Shown piece by piece: positions 10,937-22,100 of a stretch of DNA of 64,000 nt. The notes beneath the pieces were generated by a model that saw nothing but the letters and a program-made list of their open reading frames with translations, made no database searches and had not been told where the DNA came from. Position 1 is the stretch's first letter. Each line of letters starts with the position of its first letter. The position numbers and the translations under genes are program-made. The DNA comes from Apium graveolens (taxonomy: Eukaryota; Streptophyta; Magnoliopsida; Apiales; Apiaceae): assembly GCF_009905375.1 (NCBI RefSeq), contig NC_133650.1, forward strand, positions 172,688,518 through 172,752,517, read 5' to 3'.

Positions 10937-12237
10937 TGTTAGGTCCCAATATGTTTCTAGAAGGGGGGTTGAATACAAACAATACCGTTAAATTGAATTT
11001 AGTGCGGAATAAAAAATTGAAACAAAATTCAAGTTAAATAAAATATTATTAAACTTGAAAGGTGTTACAACAACGGTATCGATTACAAGGGATTAATCTC
11101 AAATTAATTATCACAAATCTAGAATAAATTCGACATGAACTTTTTCTATTTTTGCAATAAAAAGAATCAAATGCTAAAAGCAATTTGAGATTAAGTTCTA
11201 GGGATTTTGATCCGCTAGATAGTTACACAAGAATAAGAGAATGATTTCTAGTGGTTTGGATTTAACTTTAATAACTAAAAATTGATAATCTAGTGAGAGA
11301 TGTAATATTTGTGCGGCTGCTTTTCTTTCTGTGTTCTTGGTTGGTTGAAGATGATAAGATGACTTCTGCTGCTTCTTTCTTTTAAATAAATCAATCAATA
11401 GAATCCACTTGAACTGGCAAGACAATCAGCAAGACAATTGAATGAACTGGCAAGACTATCGGTAAGACAATTGATTGAACTGGCAAGACTATCGGCAAGA
11501 CAATTGATTGAACTAGCATGACAATTTGTTAAACTAGTAGAACTTTCGGTATGACAGTCTATTTGAGCTGGTATGACTTTCGGTATGACAATCTGATTGT
11601 CATACCAGTTCAATTGATTGTCATGTTGAATTAATATTAAATATAAATTCAAAATCAATTCTGAAAATTCCTAATATTAATTCAGAATTAATTAATCAAT
11701 TAATTCAATTAATAAATAAATTAATCTTTGCAGATTTAATTTATTTTCTTAATTAAACTATATGACTTAATTAATTAATAGAGAATTAATACTACTCTTT
11801 AATATCAACCATTCTTTGTGAAAATCTTCTGAAAATCACTGTCAATTATGAATCAATTCCACCACTTCAATGTTGATACTCGATGTACTGTCTGGTTCAT
11901 GAGTGACTAACTTCCGTGACATTTTTTCATGTCTTGACTTTGATACTTGATTTTCTACAGATTAAATCCATGTAATTATCTGATACCCTGACAAGATCTC
12001 TGTCACCTGATTAAATCCACAATCTTGATTTATATCACTGAGGCTTGATCAATTTCTTGAACTTCTTCCAGTGAATTAATTCCTCAAGTCTGTAGATGAA
12101 CCTTAGTTCTGAATCCTTTGACAGATGTTACTTTATGAGATCTCTTTGATGGTAGATCCACTATTTACTTATTACATTCTTATTTGAGTTGAGTTAAATC
12201 CTCGAATAAACAAATAGGCTATGACATATGCCTTACA
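10937..12237 (-). repeat. Element C 3' LTR
   Basis: Runs from TGTTAGGTCCC to CCTTACA and matches 16691-18000 almost throughout, with small indels (for example it lacks a TTGAATTCAGG-like stretch present near 17043). It contains a 33-bp minisatellite at about 11410-11600 built from ACTGGCAAGACTATCGGCAAGACAATTGATTGA-like units; the right LTR has the same array at about 17174-17340. The repeat creates open frames (SSINCLADSLA repeated), which I regard as incidental. Confidence 0.93.
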
Positions 12238-12250
12238 ATCTCCCCCTATT
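12238..12250 (-). other. Element C polypurine tract
   Basis: The minus strand reads ATAGGGGGAGATT directly before the LTR start TGTAAGGC; this is the plus-strand priming site of reverse transcription. Confidence 0.85.
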
Positions 12251-14106
12251 TGTTTGTTAGACAATAATAACAAATACCTAGAGGATAACTCAACTAACAA
12301 ATAAGAAAAAGATGTAAACAGAAATGCAAAGTAAATAGCAGAAAAGTTGTGGATTATATTTAACCTTTTCCATATTCCAAATAGATGTTCCTCTAGACTG
12401 AACATATCTTCAAGTAATTCATCTTCATTTGTACAACCACATTTCCTGTTGAGAAGCGCATATCTCTCTTACTTCTCCCCCTATGAGAATCAACTGCTTA
12501 AAAGAGATCACCTTCGTTTACCACATCTCCCGTACAATAGGATTCGCAGATAAAAACCAGTGGTACTCCCCTTTTGGAAAACAGCTTCTTCCCTTACTAG
12601 GAAATCACCTTGTGTTTACCAGCTCTCCCGTACAATAGGATCCGTAGTTACAAACAACAATGGTGTGGTGTAGTGTACATATGTAGGATCTTTTTCTTCC
12701 TCCCTGCTATTTCTCCCCCTTAGTTGAGGAATCCTCCAAACTATTACTTAAGCTTTTATCTCCCCCTTAGAGAAGGAATGTATGTCGTTGTCTGAAGGAG
12801 TTCTCATATTTCACTTGGTTGGAATAGAAATAACAAGTAGTTTCTCTTTCTTCCTCACTGTGAGTGTGTGATTCTGTTTAGTGTACCTCATATGTGTTTC
12901 ACTCTTCTCTCCACTCGTGTTTACACTCATTCTCACAAGTGTATCACTCTTCTCTCCACTCGTGTTTACACTCATTCTCACAAGTGAATCACTCCTCTCT
13001 CCACTCGTGTTTACACTCATTCTCACAAGTGTATCACTCCTCTCATAACTCCAAAATTCAGCAGTACCTGCAAGGAAAATCACCTTAGCCATCCTTAAGG
13101 AGGTCACAGGTGGTGCAATGGGGGTTCGCAAATCCCCATCCTGGTTAAACTCGTCAGATGAATCTGAGTCATAATCTACAAGTTGCTAGTTTCCCTTTTA
13201 GGGTTCCAGATTTGAATTCTGGGAAGGTAAACAATGATCCAACGAATTTAGCATAAAGACCAAAGTTCCCTTTTAATGTCTGTGAAGACATTTCCTTGTG
13301 ACTCATCAGGTAATATCTGAATCATTGTCAACAAGTTGCCGATCTGCACCTATGTCAGATCCACTATCCGCAGATGCATCCAGGGGATTTAAGCCTGGGG
13401 AGGTAGACACTAACCAATGACATATGGATTTTTGATCAGTATCCTCTCCTAACACCTGTAAAGGCAATTGGTCCATTAACGAGCCTTGAACAATCGAATC
13501 TGACCTTAAAATGGTCGAAACTCTTGTTTCCGTCAATCTCATCCTTTGTGTGTGTAACCTTTCCTTGTGCATCAAAAATTGTTTATGTTTGAGGTGGTGA
13601 CACTACAACGGATACCCTGACCGACATGCAAATTTCAATTGACGCACCCTGTTGAGAGAATGAATCTAGTAACTGTTTTTGTGCCTTTTTCAACCATTAC
13701 ATCTTTTTGAGAAGATGTATGAGGGCTAGCAGTTGTCTCGGTTTAAATACTACTCATCTTTGTAGGAGACAGAGCTGCTGGGTTGACTTCAGAACCTTCC
13801 TTATGTGGTGCACTAAGGCACTATCTCCCTCACGCTCATTCATACTTCAGTTTAGTGGTAATAGAGTGTTGGTTGGTTCTGTTTCTGTGTTTGTCTTTAC
13901 AGTCTAGGATAGAAGTTGTGGGTTTTCAACCTCATGACTGTCAATGAAAGAAAGCCATTAGAGACTGAACCTGTATCACAGAACATATGGCAATATAGAG
14001 ATAAAATGTACTTAAGATCGATAATGAATGAAAAATTATACATTTAATCTTTTGAGAGAAATGATGTACAATAGTGATTTCAAAAGATTTTAAATGAAAT
14101 AAGAAA
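12251..14106 (-). pseudogene. Element C: degenerate 3' region replacing pol
   Basis: About 1.9 kb that should hold integrase, RT and RNase H shows none of their motifs. It has short open stretches on the minus strand at 12811-13131 (containing 15-residue repeats) and 13306-13575, which look like pieces of one larger decayed reading frame. In Sireviruses an extra ORF can follow pol, so this may be its remnant. I do not recognise the product. Confidence 0.45.
12900..13044 (-). repeat. In-frame 45-bp tandem repeat
   Basis: Three full units (12900-12944, 12945-12989, 12990-13034) and a partial fourth. Units differ by one to three bases. The unit is 15 codons, and on the minus strand each encodes a version of SGERSDTLVRMSVNT within the open stretch 12811-13131, so copy-number change keeps the frame. 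Confidence 0.92.
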
Positions 14107-16594
14107 TCATAATGTTGAAAGAAGTTTGAGTTCAATGATAACATTACCAGCTTGCAAAGAGCCATATCCCTCAGTTAAACCTTTGTTGTTATTTCCAAAG
14201 GTAACCAGTGGGCCAGCTTTCTCAACCACATTTGATAGCAGGGCTCTATCTCCGGTCATATGTCTTGACGATCCCTTATCAAGAATCCATACTACCGGTT
14301 CCACCTGCTTACTGCCCTGCACTACAAATGGATTAGACCTTCTTCGGAACCCAAACTTGGTTGGGCCCGGCATACTTGTAGAATTGACCTTTGTCAGGCA
14401 AAACAACATTCTTAACTTTAATGTTGTCAACTTTCTCAATGAATGGACATTTGACCTTGTAAACAGCCTTAACAAATTTCTGTTTAGGCTTAGGCATAAA
14501 TGTCTCCTTTCTAGTCTTAGAAGGACTAGAAGTCTTAGACCTATCATGCTTTCTATTATTCACATGCTGACGAGGAGTAGTCTTATCACTAGTAACATGC
14601 TTACCATTAAAATAAGCATACATCAAATTTAAAGCACAAGACATACAATTAGCAACACCACATGCTTTATGAGAGGGATTAACAACAGGCAAAATATGCA
14701 TGGTAGACATGGCAATTTTGTTATCCAACTCATGTGTGTCTGAGTTAATCTCAGTTGCTTTCACAACTTTGACTAGGACTTTCGACACACTTGGCTTGGA
14801 AATAACCTTCTCATTAGCATGATCTTCAGCACATATTTCTTCTTGAATAATAGAGGAGGTCCCATCAAATGGTTCAGCAATTGATTTTTTATAGAGGGGT
14901 TTATCAACACCCTTAAGCACATGTGGTACTTCCCTACCTTTAGCACATACATGAGGAGGGGAGTTTATGCCTAATTCTCCAATACCAACATTGTAATCAT
15001 AACCTAGTCCAGATGTTTGATTAACAGCTTGCTTACTGTAGAACTCTTTAGCTTTCGAACAAGAATTGAAGTAGGCTTTAACCTTAGTCTCAAGACCGAT
15101 GATCTTGTCTTTGAGAATAGTTTCGAGTTATCTATAATAGTTAACTCTATTCTCTAGAAAAGATACTTGTTCTTTTAACTTGTCTTGATTAATGTGCATA
15201 AGTCTTAATTCATTGACCTCTTTCTCAAGGTCTTTGATCTGTTGACTTAACAGTTCATTATCACGACGAGCACAATCTAAGGAACCTTCTAGATGATAAA
15301 CTAATTCAGCATCAGTAAATTTTACCTCTTTTCTTGACGATGAAGCTTTTCCATCAATAGCCATAAGAGCAAGATTCTCATCTTCTTCATCTTCACTATC
15401 AGTATCATCCCAGCTTCTTCCCTTTTCCAGGTAAGCCCTTTCAGAGTTACTCTTCTTATTTGAATCATAAGAGTTCTTCCTTACTTGCTTTGGCTTCCTG
15501 CATTCTGTGGCAAAGTGTCCCAACTCATTGCAGTTATAGCATCTAATGGTGCTCCGATCAAGCATCCCTGTTTTGTATCCACCACTACTGGTGTTAGAGG
15601 ATGAAGATCTACCTGTCTGGAATCTGTTGTAGTTGGACTTGTACTTGAACTTGGGATTTCTCTTGAATCTGACATTGGAGAATCTCTTGACAATTCGGGC
15701 CATTGACTCATCTTCCAATTGCTCCAGCTCTTCCAAGGAGTAAAAATCATCACTGGATTGATTTGTAGTAGGAGGATCATATTCTGCTACTAATACATTT
15801 TCCTCAGCCTTGGAATACTGTACCATTCTCTCTGACTATTGAGATTGTTGTTGTTGTTGTTGACCTTCAGCTACTAGAGCAGTAGATGTGCTAACCACTC
15901 TATCTTTCCCGTAGACTTCCTTCTGCTGAATCTTCTCCAACTCATAGGTTTTTAACACACCATAGAGTCTATCCAAAGAAATCTCACTCAGATCTCTAGC
16001 TTCTCTTATGGCAGTGATTCTATGTTCAAGATGAGTTGGCAGTGTTAAAAGGAACTTTTTGTTGATCTTCCTGATTGAATAATATTTTCCATTTATGTTC
16101 AGGTTATTGATCAATACATTGTACCTCTCGAACACTTCAGTAATTCCTTCTCCTGGATTGGATTTGAAATGTTCATACTCAGAGGTTAGGATCTCTAACT
16201 TGTTCTCCCTAACTTCCTCTGTGCCTTCATTAATCACCTCAATAGTTTCCCACATGTGTTTGGAATTTTTACAGTTCATCACATGTCTGTTCATCAAGGG
16301 ATCAAGGGAATCAATTAAAATTAATTGAAGGCTGGCATCCAAGGAGGCTTCTTCCTTTTCAGCAGGAGTAAAATCTTCAGGCTCTTTTGCATAGGTTCTA
16401 GCTTTGGTAATCACAACATCATCTACTATAACCTCTGGTTCAATAACCATCGGAATTTTTGGACCCCTCTTTAACAAGTTCAGATATTTGGGATTTGCCA
16501 CTTGTAAAAACAAGAGCATCTTCTTCTTCCACATAATATAATTTTCTTTATCAAATAGTGGAATTTTAACGGTTTCAACTTTTTGTGAAGTCAT
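14107..16594 (-). pseudogene. Element C: Copia gag and start of protease
   Basis: The likely start is the ATG at 16594 (MTSQKVETVKIPLFDKENYI), the usual opening of Copia gag (UBN2/DUF4219-type). The first block runs to 15836 and ends in a Gln-rich stretch. After a stop, the second block 15128-15826 has an acidic region, a CCHC knuckle (CYNCNELGHFATEC, about 15499-15541), an Asp/Glu-rich segment and a coiled coil (QQIKDLEKEVNELRLMHINQ). A stop at 15128 and further frame changes lead into 14333-14920 and then 14107-14547. There the protease site reads WILDKGSSRHMTGD, where the family has Asp-Ser-Gly, so the catalytic Ser is Lys. Homology ends at 14107. Long coiled-coil gags are known in Sireviruses. 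Confidence 0.88.
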
Positions 16595-16676
16595 TATGAA
16601 TTTTTGAATAAATAAAAATTCAAGGAGTTGAAAATTCACAAAAGTCTAGGATCTTGATTTGTTCGTTAATCAGAAG

Positions 16677-16688
16677 GCTCTGATACCA
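16677..16688 (-). other. Element C primer binding site (initiator Met tRNA)
   Basis: TGGTATCAGAGC on the minus strand, two bases inside the 5' LTR end at 16691. Confidence 0.92.
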
Positions 16689-16690
16689 AT

Positions 16691-18000
16691 TGTTAGGTCC
16701 CAATATGTTTGTAGAAGGGGGATTGAATACAAACAATACCGTTTAATCGAATTTAGTGCGGAATTAAAAATTGAAACAAAATTCAAGTTAAATAAAATAT
16801 TATTAAACTTGAAAGGTGTTACAACAATGGTATCGATTACAAGGGATTAATCTCAAATTAATTATCACAAATCTAGAATAAATTCGACATGAACTTTTTC
16901 TATTTTTGCAACAAAAAGAATCAAATGCTAAAAGCAATTTGAGATTAAGTTCTAGGGATTTCGATCCGCTAGATAGTTACACAAGAACAAGAGAATGATT
17001 TCTAGTGGTTTGGATTTAACTTTAATAACTAGAAATTGATAATCTTGAATTCAGGAGTGAGAGATGTAATATTTGTGCGGCTACTTTTCTTTCTATGTTC
17101 TTGGTTGGTTGAAGATGATAAGATGACTTCTGCTGCTTCTTTCTTTTAAATAAATCAATCAACAGAATCCACTTGAACTGGCAAGACAATCGGCCAGACA
17201 ATTGAATGAACTGGCAAGACTATCGGCAAGACAATTGATTGAACTGGCAAGACTATCGACAAGACAATTAATTGAACTAGCATGGCAATCTATTGAACTA
17301 GTAGAAATTTTGGTACGACAATCTATTTGAGCTGGTATGACTTTCGGTATGACAATCTGATTGTCATACCAGTTCAATTGATTGTCATGCTGAATTAATA
17401 TTGAATATAAATTCAAAATCAATTCTGAAAATTCCTAATATTAATTCAGAATTAATTAATCAATTAATTCAATTAATAAATAAATTAATCTTTGCAGATT
17501 TAATTTATTTTCTTAATTAAACTATATGACTTAATTAATTAATAGAGAATTAATACTACTCTTTAACAACAACCATTCTTCTGAAAAACTTCTGAAAATC
17601 ACTGCCAATTATGAATCAATTCCACCACTTATATGTTGACACTCGATGTACTGTCTGGTTCATGAGTGACTAACTTCCATGACGTTTCTTCATGTCTTGA
17701 CTTTGATACTTGATTTTCTACAGATTAAATCCCTGTAATTATCTGATACCCTGACAATATCTCTGTCACCTGATTAAATCCACAATCTTGATTTATATCA
17801 CTGAGGCTTGATTAATTTCTTGAACTTCTTCCAGTGAAGTAATTCCTCAAGTCTGTAGATGAACCTTGTTTCTGAATCCTTTGACAGATGTTACTTTGTG
17901 AGATCTTTTTGACGGTAGATCCACTATTTACTTGTTATATTCTTATTTGAGTTGAGTTAAATCCTCGAATAAACCAATAGGCTATGACATATGCCTTACA
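16691..18000 (-). repeat. Element C 5' LTR
   Basis: Partner of 10937-12237, with TGTTAGG...TTACA ends. The few percent divergence from its partner shows the insertion is not recent. Confidence 0.93.
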
Positions 18001-18005
18001 GCATG
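18001..18005. repeat. Target site duplication of element C, right copy (GCATG)
   Basis: Matches 10932-10936. The element B leader resumes here. Confidence 0.9.
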
Positions 18006-18263
18006 GTATACAGTTTTCAATATAACAATAATGATGATGCATGGTTATGAGCAAGAATTTAAAAGAGAAAATATAGGAATCAAGGAAAGTGTATAACTGA
18101 ATTTAACATGGTTCAAGTGAAAAGGTACGAATCACAAGGTACAAATACGAATGCAGTTCCGAATTAAAATAGTACGAGAGTCTAGAAACGGAAACAAAGA
18201 ACATGTAAATAAAAGGAACAGTCTAATCTAAGCAACTAAAGGTCAAGTCCCCTAGAACTCATT

Positions 18264-18659
18264 CTAAGCCTCCTTCTCGGACTCCTCCTCGGGTTCCTCC
18301 TCAGACTCCTCCTCACGGGTCCTTACGACATCAGGGGTAGTGTCCTCACATAACATCTTGACCACGCTCTCAAGCTCATCCACTATCGTCTGCACAGTAA
18401 TCTGACTGTTCGGGTCACGATGCACAGGCATCTCCTCCAATCTTGATGTGGCCACCTTGATCAATGATTCGAGCCTCGAAATGGTTCTCTCCTTAGGTCC
18501 GCTACCCATCTCTTGCTTACTTGTATAGATCTCTTCAAGACGTTCCATAAGCCTGACATACTTTCCTTGGAGAAAGTCATGATGCATCCTTAAGTCAGCA
18601 TAGACGGAGAAAGCAATTGTGTCGTTCGGCGGAATCGAAGATGATGAGTGCGCACATTG
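18264..18659 (-). CDS. Element B accessory ORF, proposed exon 2
   Basis: Open on the minus strand from CAATGTGCGC at 18659 to a stop at 18264, 131 codons. The first Met is only at codon 25 (18587), yet the preceding 24 codons are conserved with element D (AHSSSS then IAFSVYADLR against IAFSVYAELR), so the real protein does not begin at that Met. Directly upstream is CTTGTCAG, a good 3' splice acceptor. The product has a helical first half (LQGKYVRLMERLEEIY; SRLESLIKVATSRLEEM) and an acidic tail (EEESEEEPEEESEKEA). It lies between the primer site and gag. No known domain is recognised. With the exon at 19033-19101 it would give a protein of about 154 residues with no internal stop. Confidence 0.65.
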   Translation of the reverse strand, partial: QCAHSSSSIPPNDTIAFSVYADLRMHHDFLQGKYVRLMERLEEIYTSKQEMGSGPKERTISRLESLIKVATSRLEEMPVHRDPNSQITVQTIVDELESVVKMLCEDTTPDVVRTREEESEEEPEEESEKEA

Positions 18660-18800
18660 CTGACAAGTAATATATATATATATATATACAAAAATTAGAT
18701 ACGATTTACTCGAATATCGAGCATTAGTACTCCCGATATTATATTATATACTCATATTTCGTATAGTCCTAATTGGGCTGTCCAGAGACTCTAAACCTAG

Positions 18801-18812
18801 GCTCTGATACCA
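18801..18812 (-). other. Element B primer binding site (initiator Met tRNA)
   Basis: TGGTATCAGAGC on the minus strand, four bases from the LTR end at 18817. It lies inside the proposed intron 18660-19032. Confidence 0.92.
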
Positions 18813-19032
18813 AACCTGTCATACCCCAAACCAAACACACACACACACACTAAATAAATGTGAACCATAATTATATTACAAATTTATAAGTCCAAAAGAT
18901 AATAATAATACGATTACAGACGTGACCAAAATAATAGAAATCCTGAGATCTTTACAGGTTCGGAGTTTGGAACAGCCCTTCTAACTAATACCACAATTAC
19001 AAGCTGGCGGATATTGCCTATATATATTCTAC

Positions 19033-19101
19033 CTGCGCCCTCAAATGGTCTTCACCCTGCCTACCGGTTGTCTTACGGGCGGTCTGCTTGGTACGAACCA
19101 T
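19033..19101 (-). CDS. Histone-H3-tail-like leader exon in LTR B
   Basis: The ATG complement lies at 19099-19101. The first 13 residues are MVRTKQTARKTTG. Plant and animal histone H3 starts MARTKQTARKSTG, so 11 of 13 match, including the R2, K4, Q5, T6, R8 and K9 positions that chromatin enzymes and readers recognise. Similarity to H3 stops there; the exon continues RQGEDHLRAQ. Read without splicing, the frame ends at a TAG at 19018. At the end of Gln-23 the sequence is CAG|GTAGAA, a close match to a plant 5' splice site, and the acceptor at 18660 resumes in the same phase. ATG is 37 bases after the LTR hairpin. Expression and splicing are inferred, not shown. Confidence 0.6.
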
Positions 19102-19138
19102 GATTGCTAGCTATAGAACAGGGTTAAATACAAGAAAA

Positions 19139-19154
19139 TGAGCTAATACGCTCA
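19139..19154 (-). promoter_or_regulatory. Conserved LTR hairpin TGAGC/GCTCA (B)
   Basis: TGAGC-6 bases-GCTCA, preceded on the sense strand by CTTGC and followed within 40 bases by the leader-exon ATG. A TATA-like stretch (TTGTATAATAG) lies about 20 bases upstream, so the hairpin may be near the transcription start. Confidence 0.65.
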
Positions 19155-22100
19155 GCAAGTACTAACAGTTCTATTATACAAGGCATTATCTCACTATCAT
19201 GGGTTCATGAATCAAGGGGTTATAGATGATTGTACAAATGACAATAAGAAACATGAAGTTAAAATGTAAAGACATGGTAAAATCATAGTAATCGAAACAT
19301 GACATATGGAATCATGGCATTGTGGTAACATGTTATAATATAAAGGCATGGTAGAATCATAATGATCGAAACATGGCATATGGTATCATGGCATCGGGCA
19401 ATATGTTATAAAAATCAAATCATCAAAATCATTTTAGGACGCTACGGATTACAGCCGGTGATCAGCCGTGAAGTAATCCCGAACCGCGCTGGGTTCTCAA
19501 ATATAATGGGATCCCTAGGCTACATGTGAGCCCATCAATACGAGTAAAAAGGACCTGCGTCTAGTCCAATCCACAAAGTCAAGAAAACATTTTATTTTTT
19601 TTAGGATTTATAAAATGGATGCCGGGAAAGATTTGGTATTATTTTAATGGAATTGTAACAAGAGAATTCAAGTTCACTAAGGAGGTTCGTTTTAGGGAAT
19701 TTGGTAGAGAGTTTATTATTCACGGTCTATTGGATAAAGAATGTTTTGAAGGTAAGGTACTAACAAGGTTAAGGGTTATTAAAGGTAGTATTTGAATTGG
19801 TTAATGACTTGGTAATTATCACAACGAAGAATTCACGAAAAATATGTATACTTGCAACAATTATAAGAATAAGGAGGTAAGTAACTTGCCAAAAATTATA
19901 AGCATAAGAAAGTAGTAACTTGCCTTCCAATAGTTCTAAAATTATTCGATCTTGACGGCACGAGTCTTCCCCTTCACTTCGGATCCTACACATTATATTA
20001 ACCTCATTACTGTTCAGCCTTTAACACCTTAAAAGCCTATAAACTCCTAGACTCACTATTACCTTTATCATACTACTATTACACGAGAACTTATAATTAT
20101 AAGAATACACATAACTTAATCATATACAATTCAGGTAATCCATATAGTCACATAATCACATAATGGCATGGCATATACTACTAGTTATTTATACTATAAT
20201 ATCGCCTAAATACCTAAGCACATAACCAAGTAACACATAAGAACTTAAACCCAAATATGATGTGCAACACTCAGACACTTCACTTCTAAGTCCCAAATAC
20301 AATGAACACCACTAAGGTTTTCCTATGACCACTCGAAGGGTGCTCTCGGGTTTCTTGGTCGAAATGGGGTGTCTCCATCTTGGGCCTTCACTTCAAACCA
20401 CTTCCTACAGGTTGTTAAGACTCTAAAATAACTTCTAGAGTTGGTGAGACTCAAAGGCCTCACTCCTATAGGCTTACAGAAATTAATACTCACACTAAGG
20501 TTTCTGCTAGCACCAGATTGCACGTCTTTTGCTCCTTGGCCGAAATCTCAACTTCCACATGGGGAATTATAACAAAAACAATTCTAATGGATTCTTAAGA
20601 CCTAAACCTAACTCTCAGACTTGGTTTCAGGCCAATGCCTCACCTAGGATTCTCTAGACCTCTGCTCAAAATTGACACTATCCAGCCTTCCTAGAAAACA
20701 CTCTGCTCTATTTTTACTCACATAAAACTCACTTTTCTCACTCAATTCTTAATTTTAATGGTTTGTTAAACTTCCTAATGATGTATTACACTAATTTAAG
20801 CCAAGCACCCGTGAAGGCCTAGCCCATGGCATGGTTAAAGTCGACCAAAGTTTAAGCTTACGTAATTCTGCCATGTTCTGAGTTACTCTCGGAAATGTGT
20901 TTGTGCACCTACCTAAATGCAAGGTTTTCAACGAATCCAAGCCACAAGGCTCAATTAAAACTCAAGTCCTAACTCCAGTAAACTCAGGCCCAGCAAGGCC
21001 TTACCAAAACTCACCTAAAACAACCTATACTTATGGTGACAAATTCTGCTACAAAGTGCTTAGTGTACCTCCTTCCACCTTAACTCCCATATCAACACCA
21101 AAACCAACATGTAAGCCCACAAATCTATCCTACATTGTACACAACCCTATTAACTATCATTATATGGAAAAATTAGAGCATAAACCTAGCCATAAAAGCC
21201 ATTTACTGAGGCAAAAACAGAGGGCATAGCTAAGCAGATTTTACATATGAAATTTTAAGCAAATATTCGAACTAAAAACACATGGTATCAACTTGATGGC
21301 TACAAAATTTGATCATAACTCATCAAGGCACATAGCATACTAGCATTTTAGAGCATAAACTGTGGCACGCATTGCATACAAACTCATATTTAGATCACAT
21401 AGCACATTTATCTGAAATACTTCTCATTCTACAACATGCAAGTATAACTTCAACTTTTTAACGTAAAAATCATGGCATGCAAGGATGGAAACTTGGTAAA
21501 ATACATATTATAAGATCATAAGTTCTTTTAAAATTCACATGCAAAGTCTCTTTCTTCTTGAAAACAAACAAAACTATCGCATAAATAATAAAAATCCATT
21601 CAGCTCCTTGGGAGTCATTGCCGAATGCTTGAGGCCAAGATTATGGCTTGAAAATGGAAGCAAAACACTTCATCAAGACCATCTCTTGCTCAAGTTTTCT
21701 GAGACACATTAGGTTCAACTCTAGATTCAGAAGAATCAAAGTTAAACCCTTGGCTTTATCTACATGCAACTAAGAAATTAACTTTGAATGAAGATATAGA
21801 ACCAAGTGAAATTGTCCTTTACTTAGAGGAGTTGAAAGATGCAAGAAGATGAAGAAATGAAGAAGAAAAAAAATGTGAGGGGAGGTGGTGTAGGCGCGGC
21901 CGAGAGGGAGGGGTAGGGAGAGGATAGAGTGGAGTGAGGTGTTGGTGAAGAAAAATGAGGTGAGTGGAGTGTATAAATTTGTTTTTGTCTCACCAAAATG
22001 GTAGTGGAGTTTGAACTAACTATTTTATCCTTCATCCACTAATAGCCAACTTTTGCATGCAAGGTTTTATTGGTCTTTTGCTTGGTCAAATGGAGTTAGT

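Larger units (their letters stand above)
10937..18000 (-). mobile_element. Element C: Sirevirus-like Copia element, pol deleted
   Basis: A complete insertion of about 7.06 kb with two similar LTRs (1301 and 1310 bp), TG...CA ends, a 5-bp target duplication, an initiator-Met primer site beside the right LTR and a polypurine tract beside the left LTR, so it reads on the minus strand. It encodes a Copia gag with a zinc knuckle and coiled coil and the first part of protease, but no integrase, RT or RNase H. The LTR terminal motif (TTCAACCCCCCTTCT), long coiled-coil gag and 3' extra region suggest the Sirevirus lineage. It is non-autonomous and sits inside element B. Confidence 0.92.

Noticed and set aside
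11395..11658. ORF with repeated SSINCLADSLA, also at 17159-17422
   Set aside because: It is the translation of the LTR minisatellite and occurs in both LTRs; no independent sign of coding.
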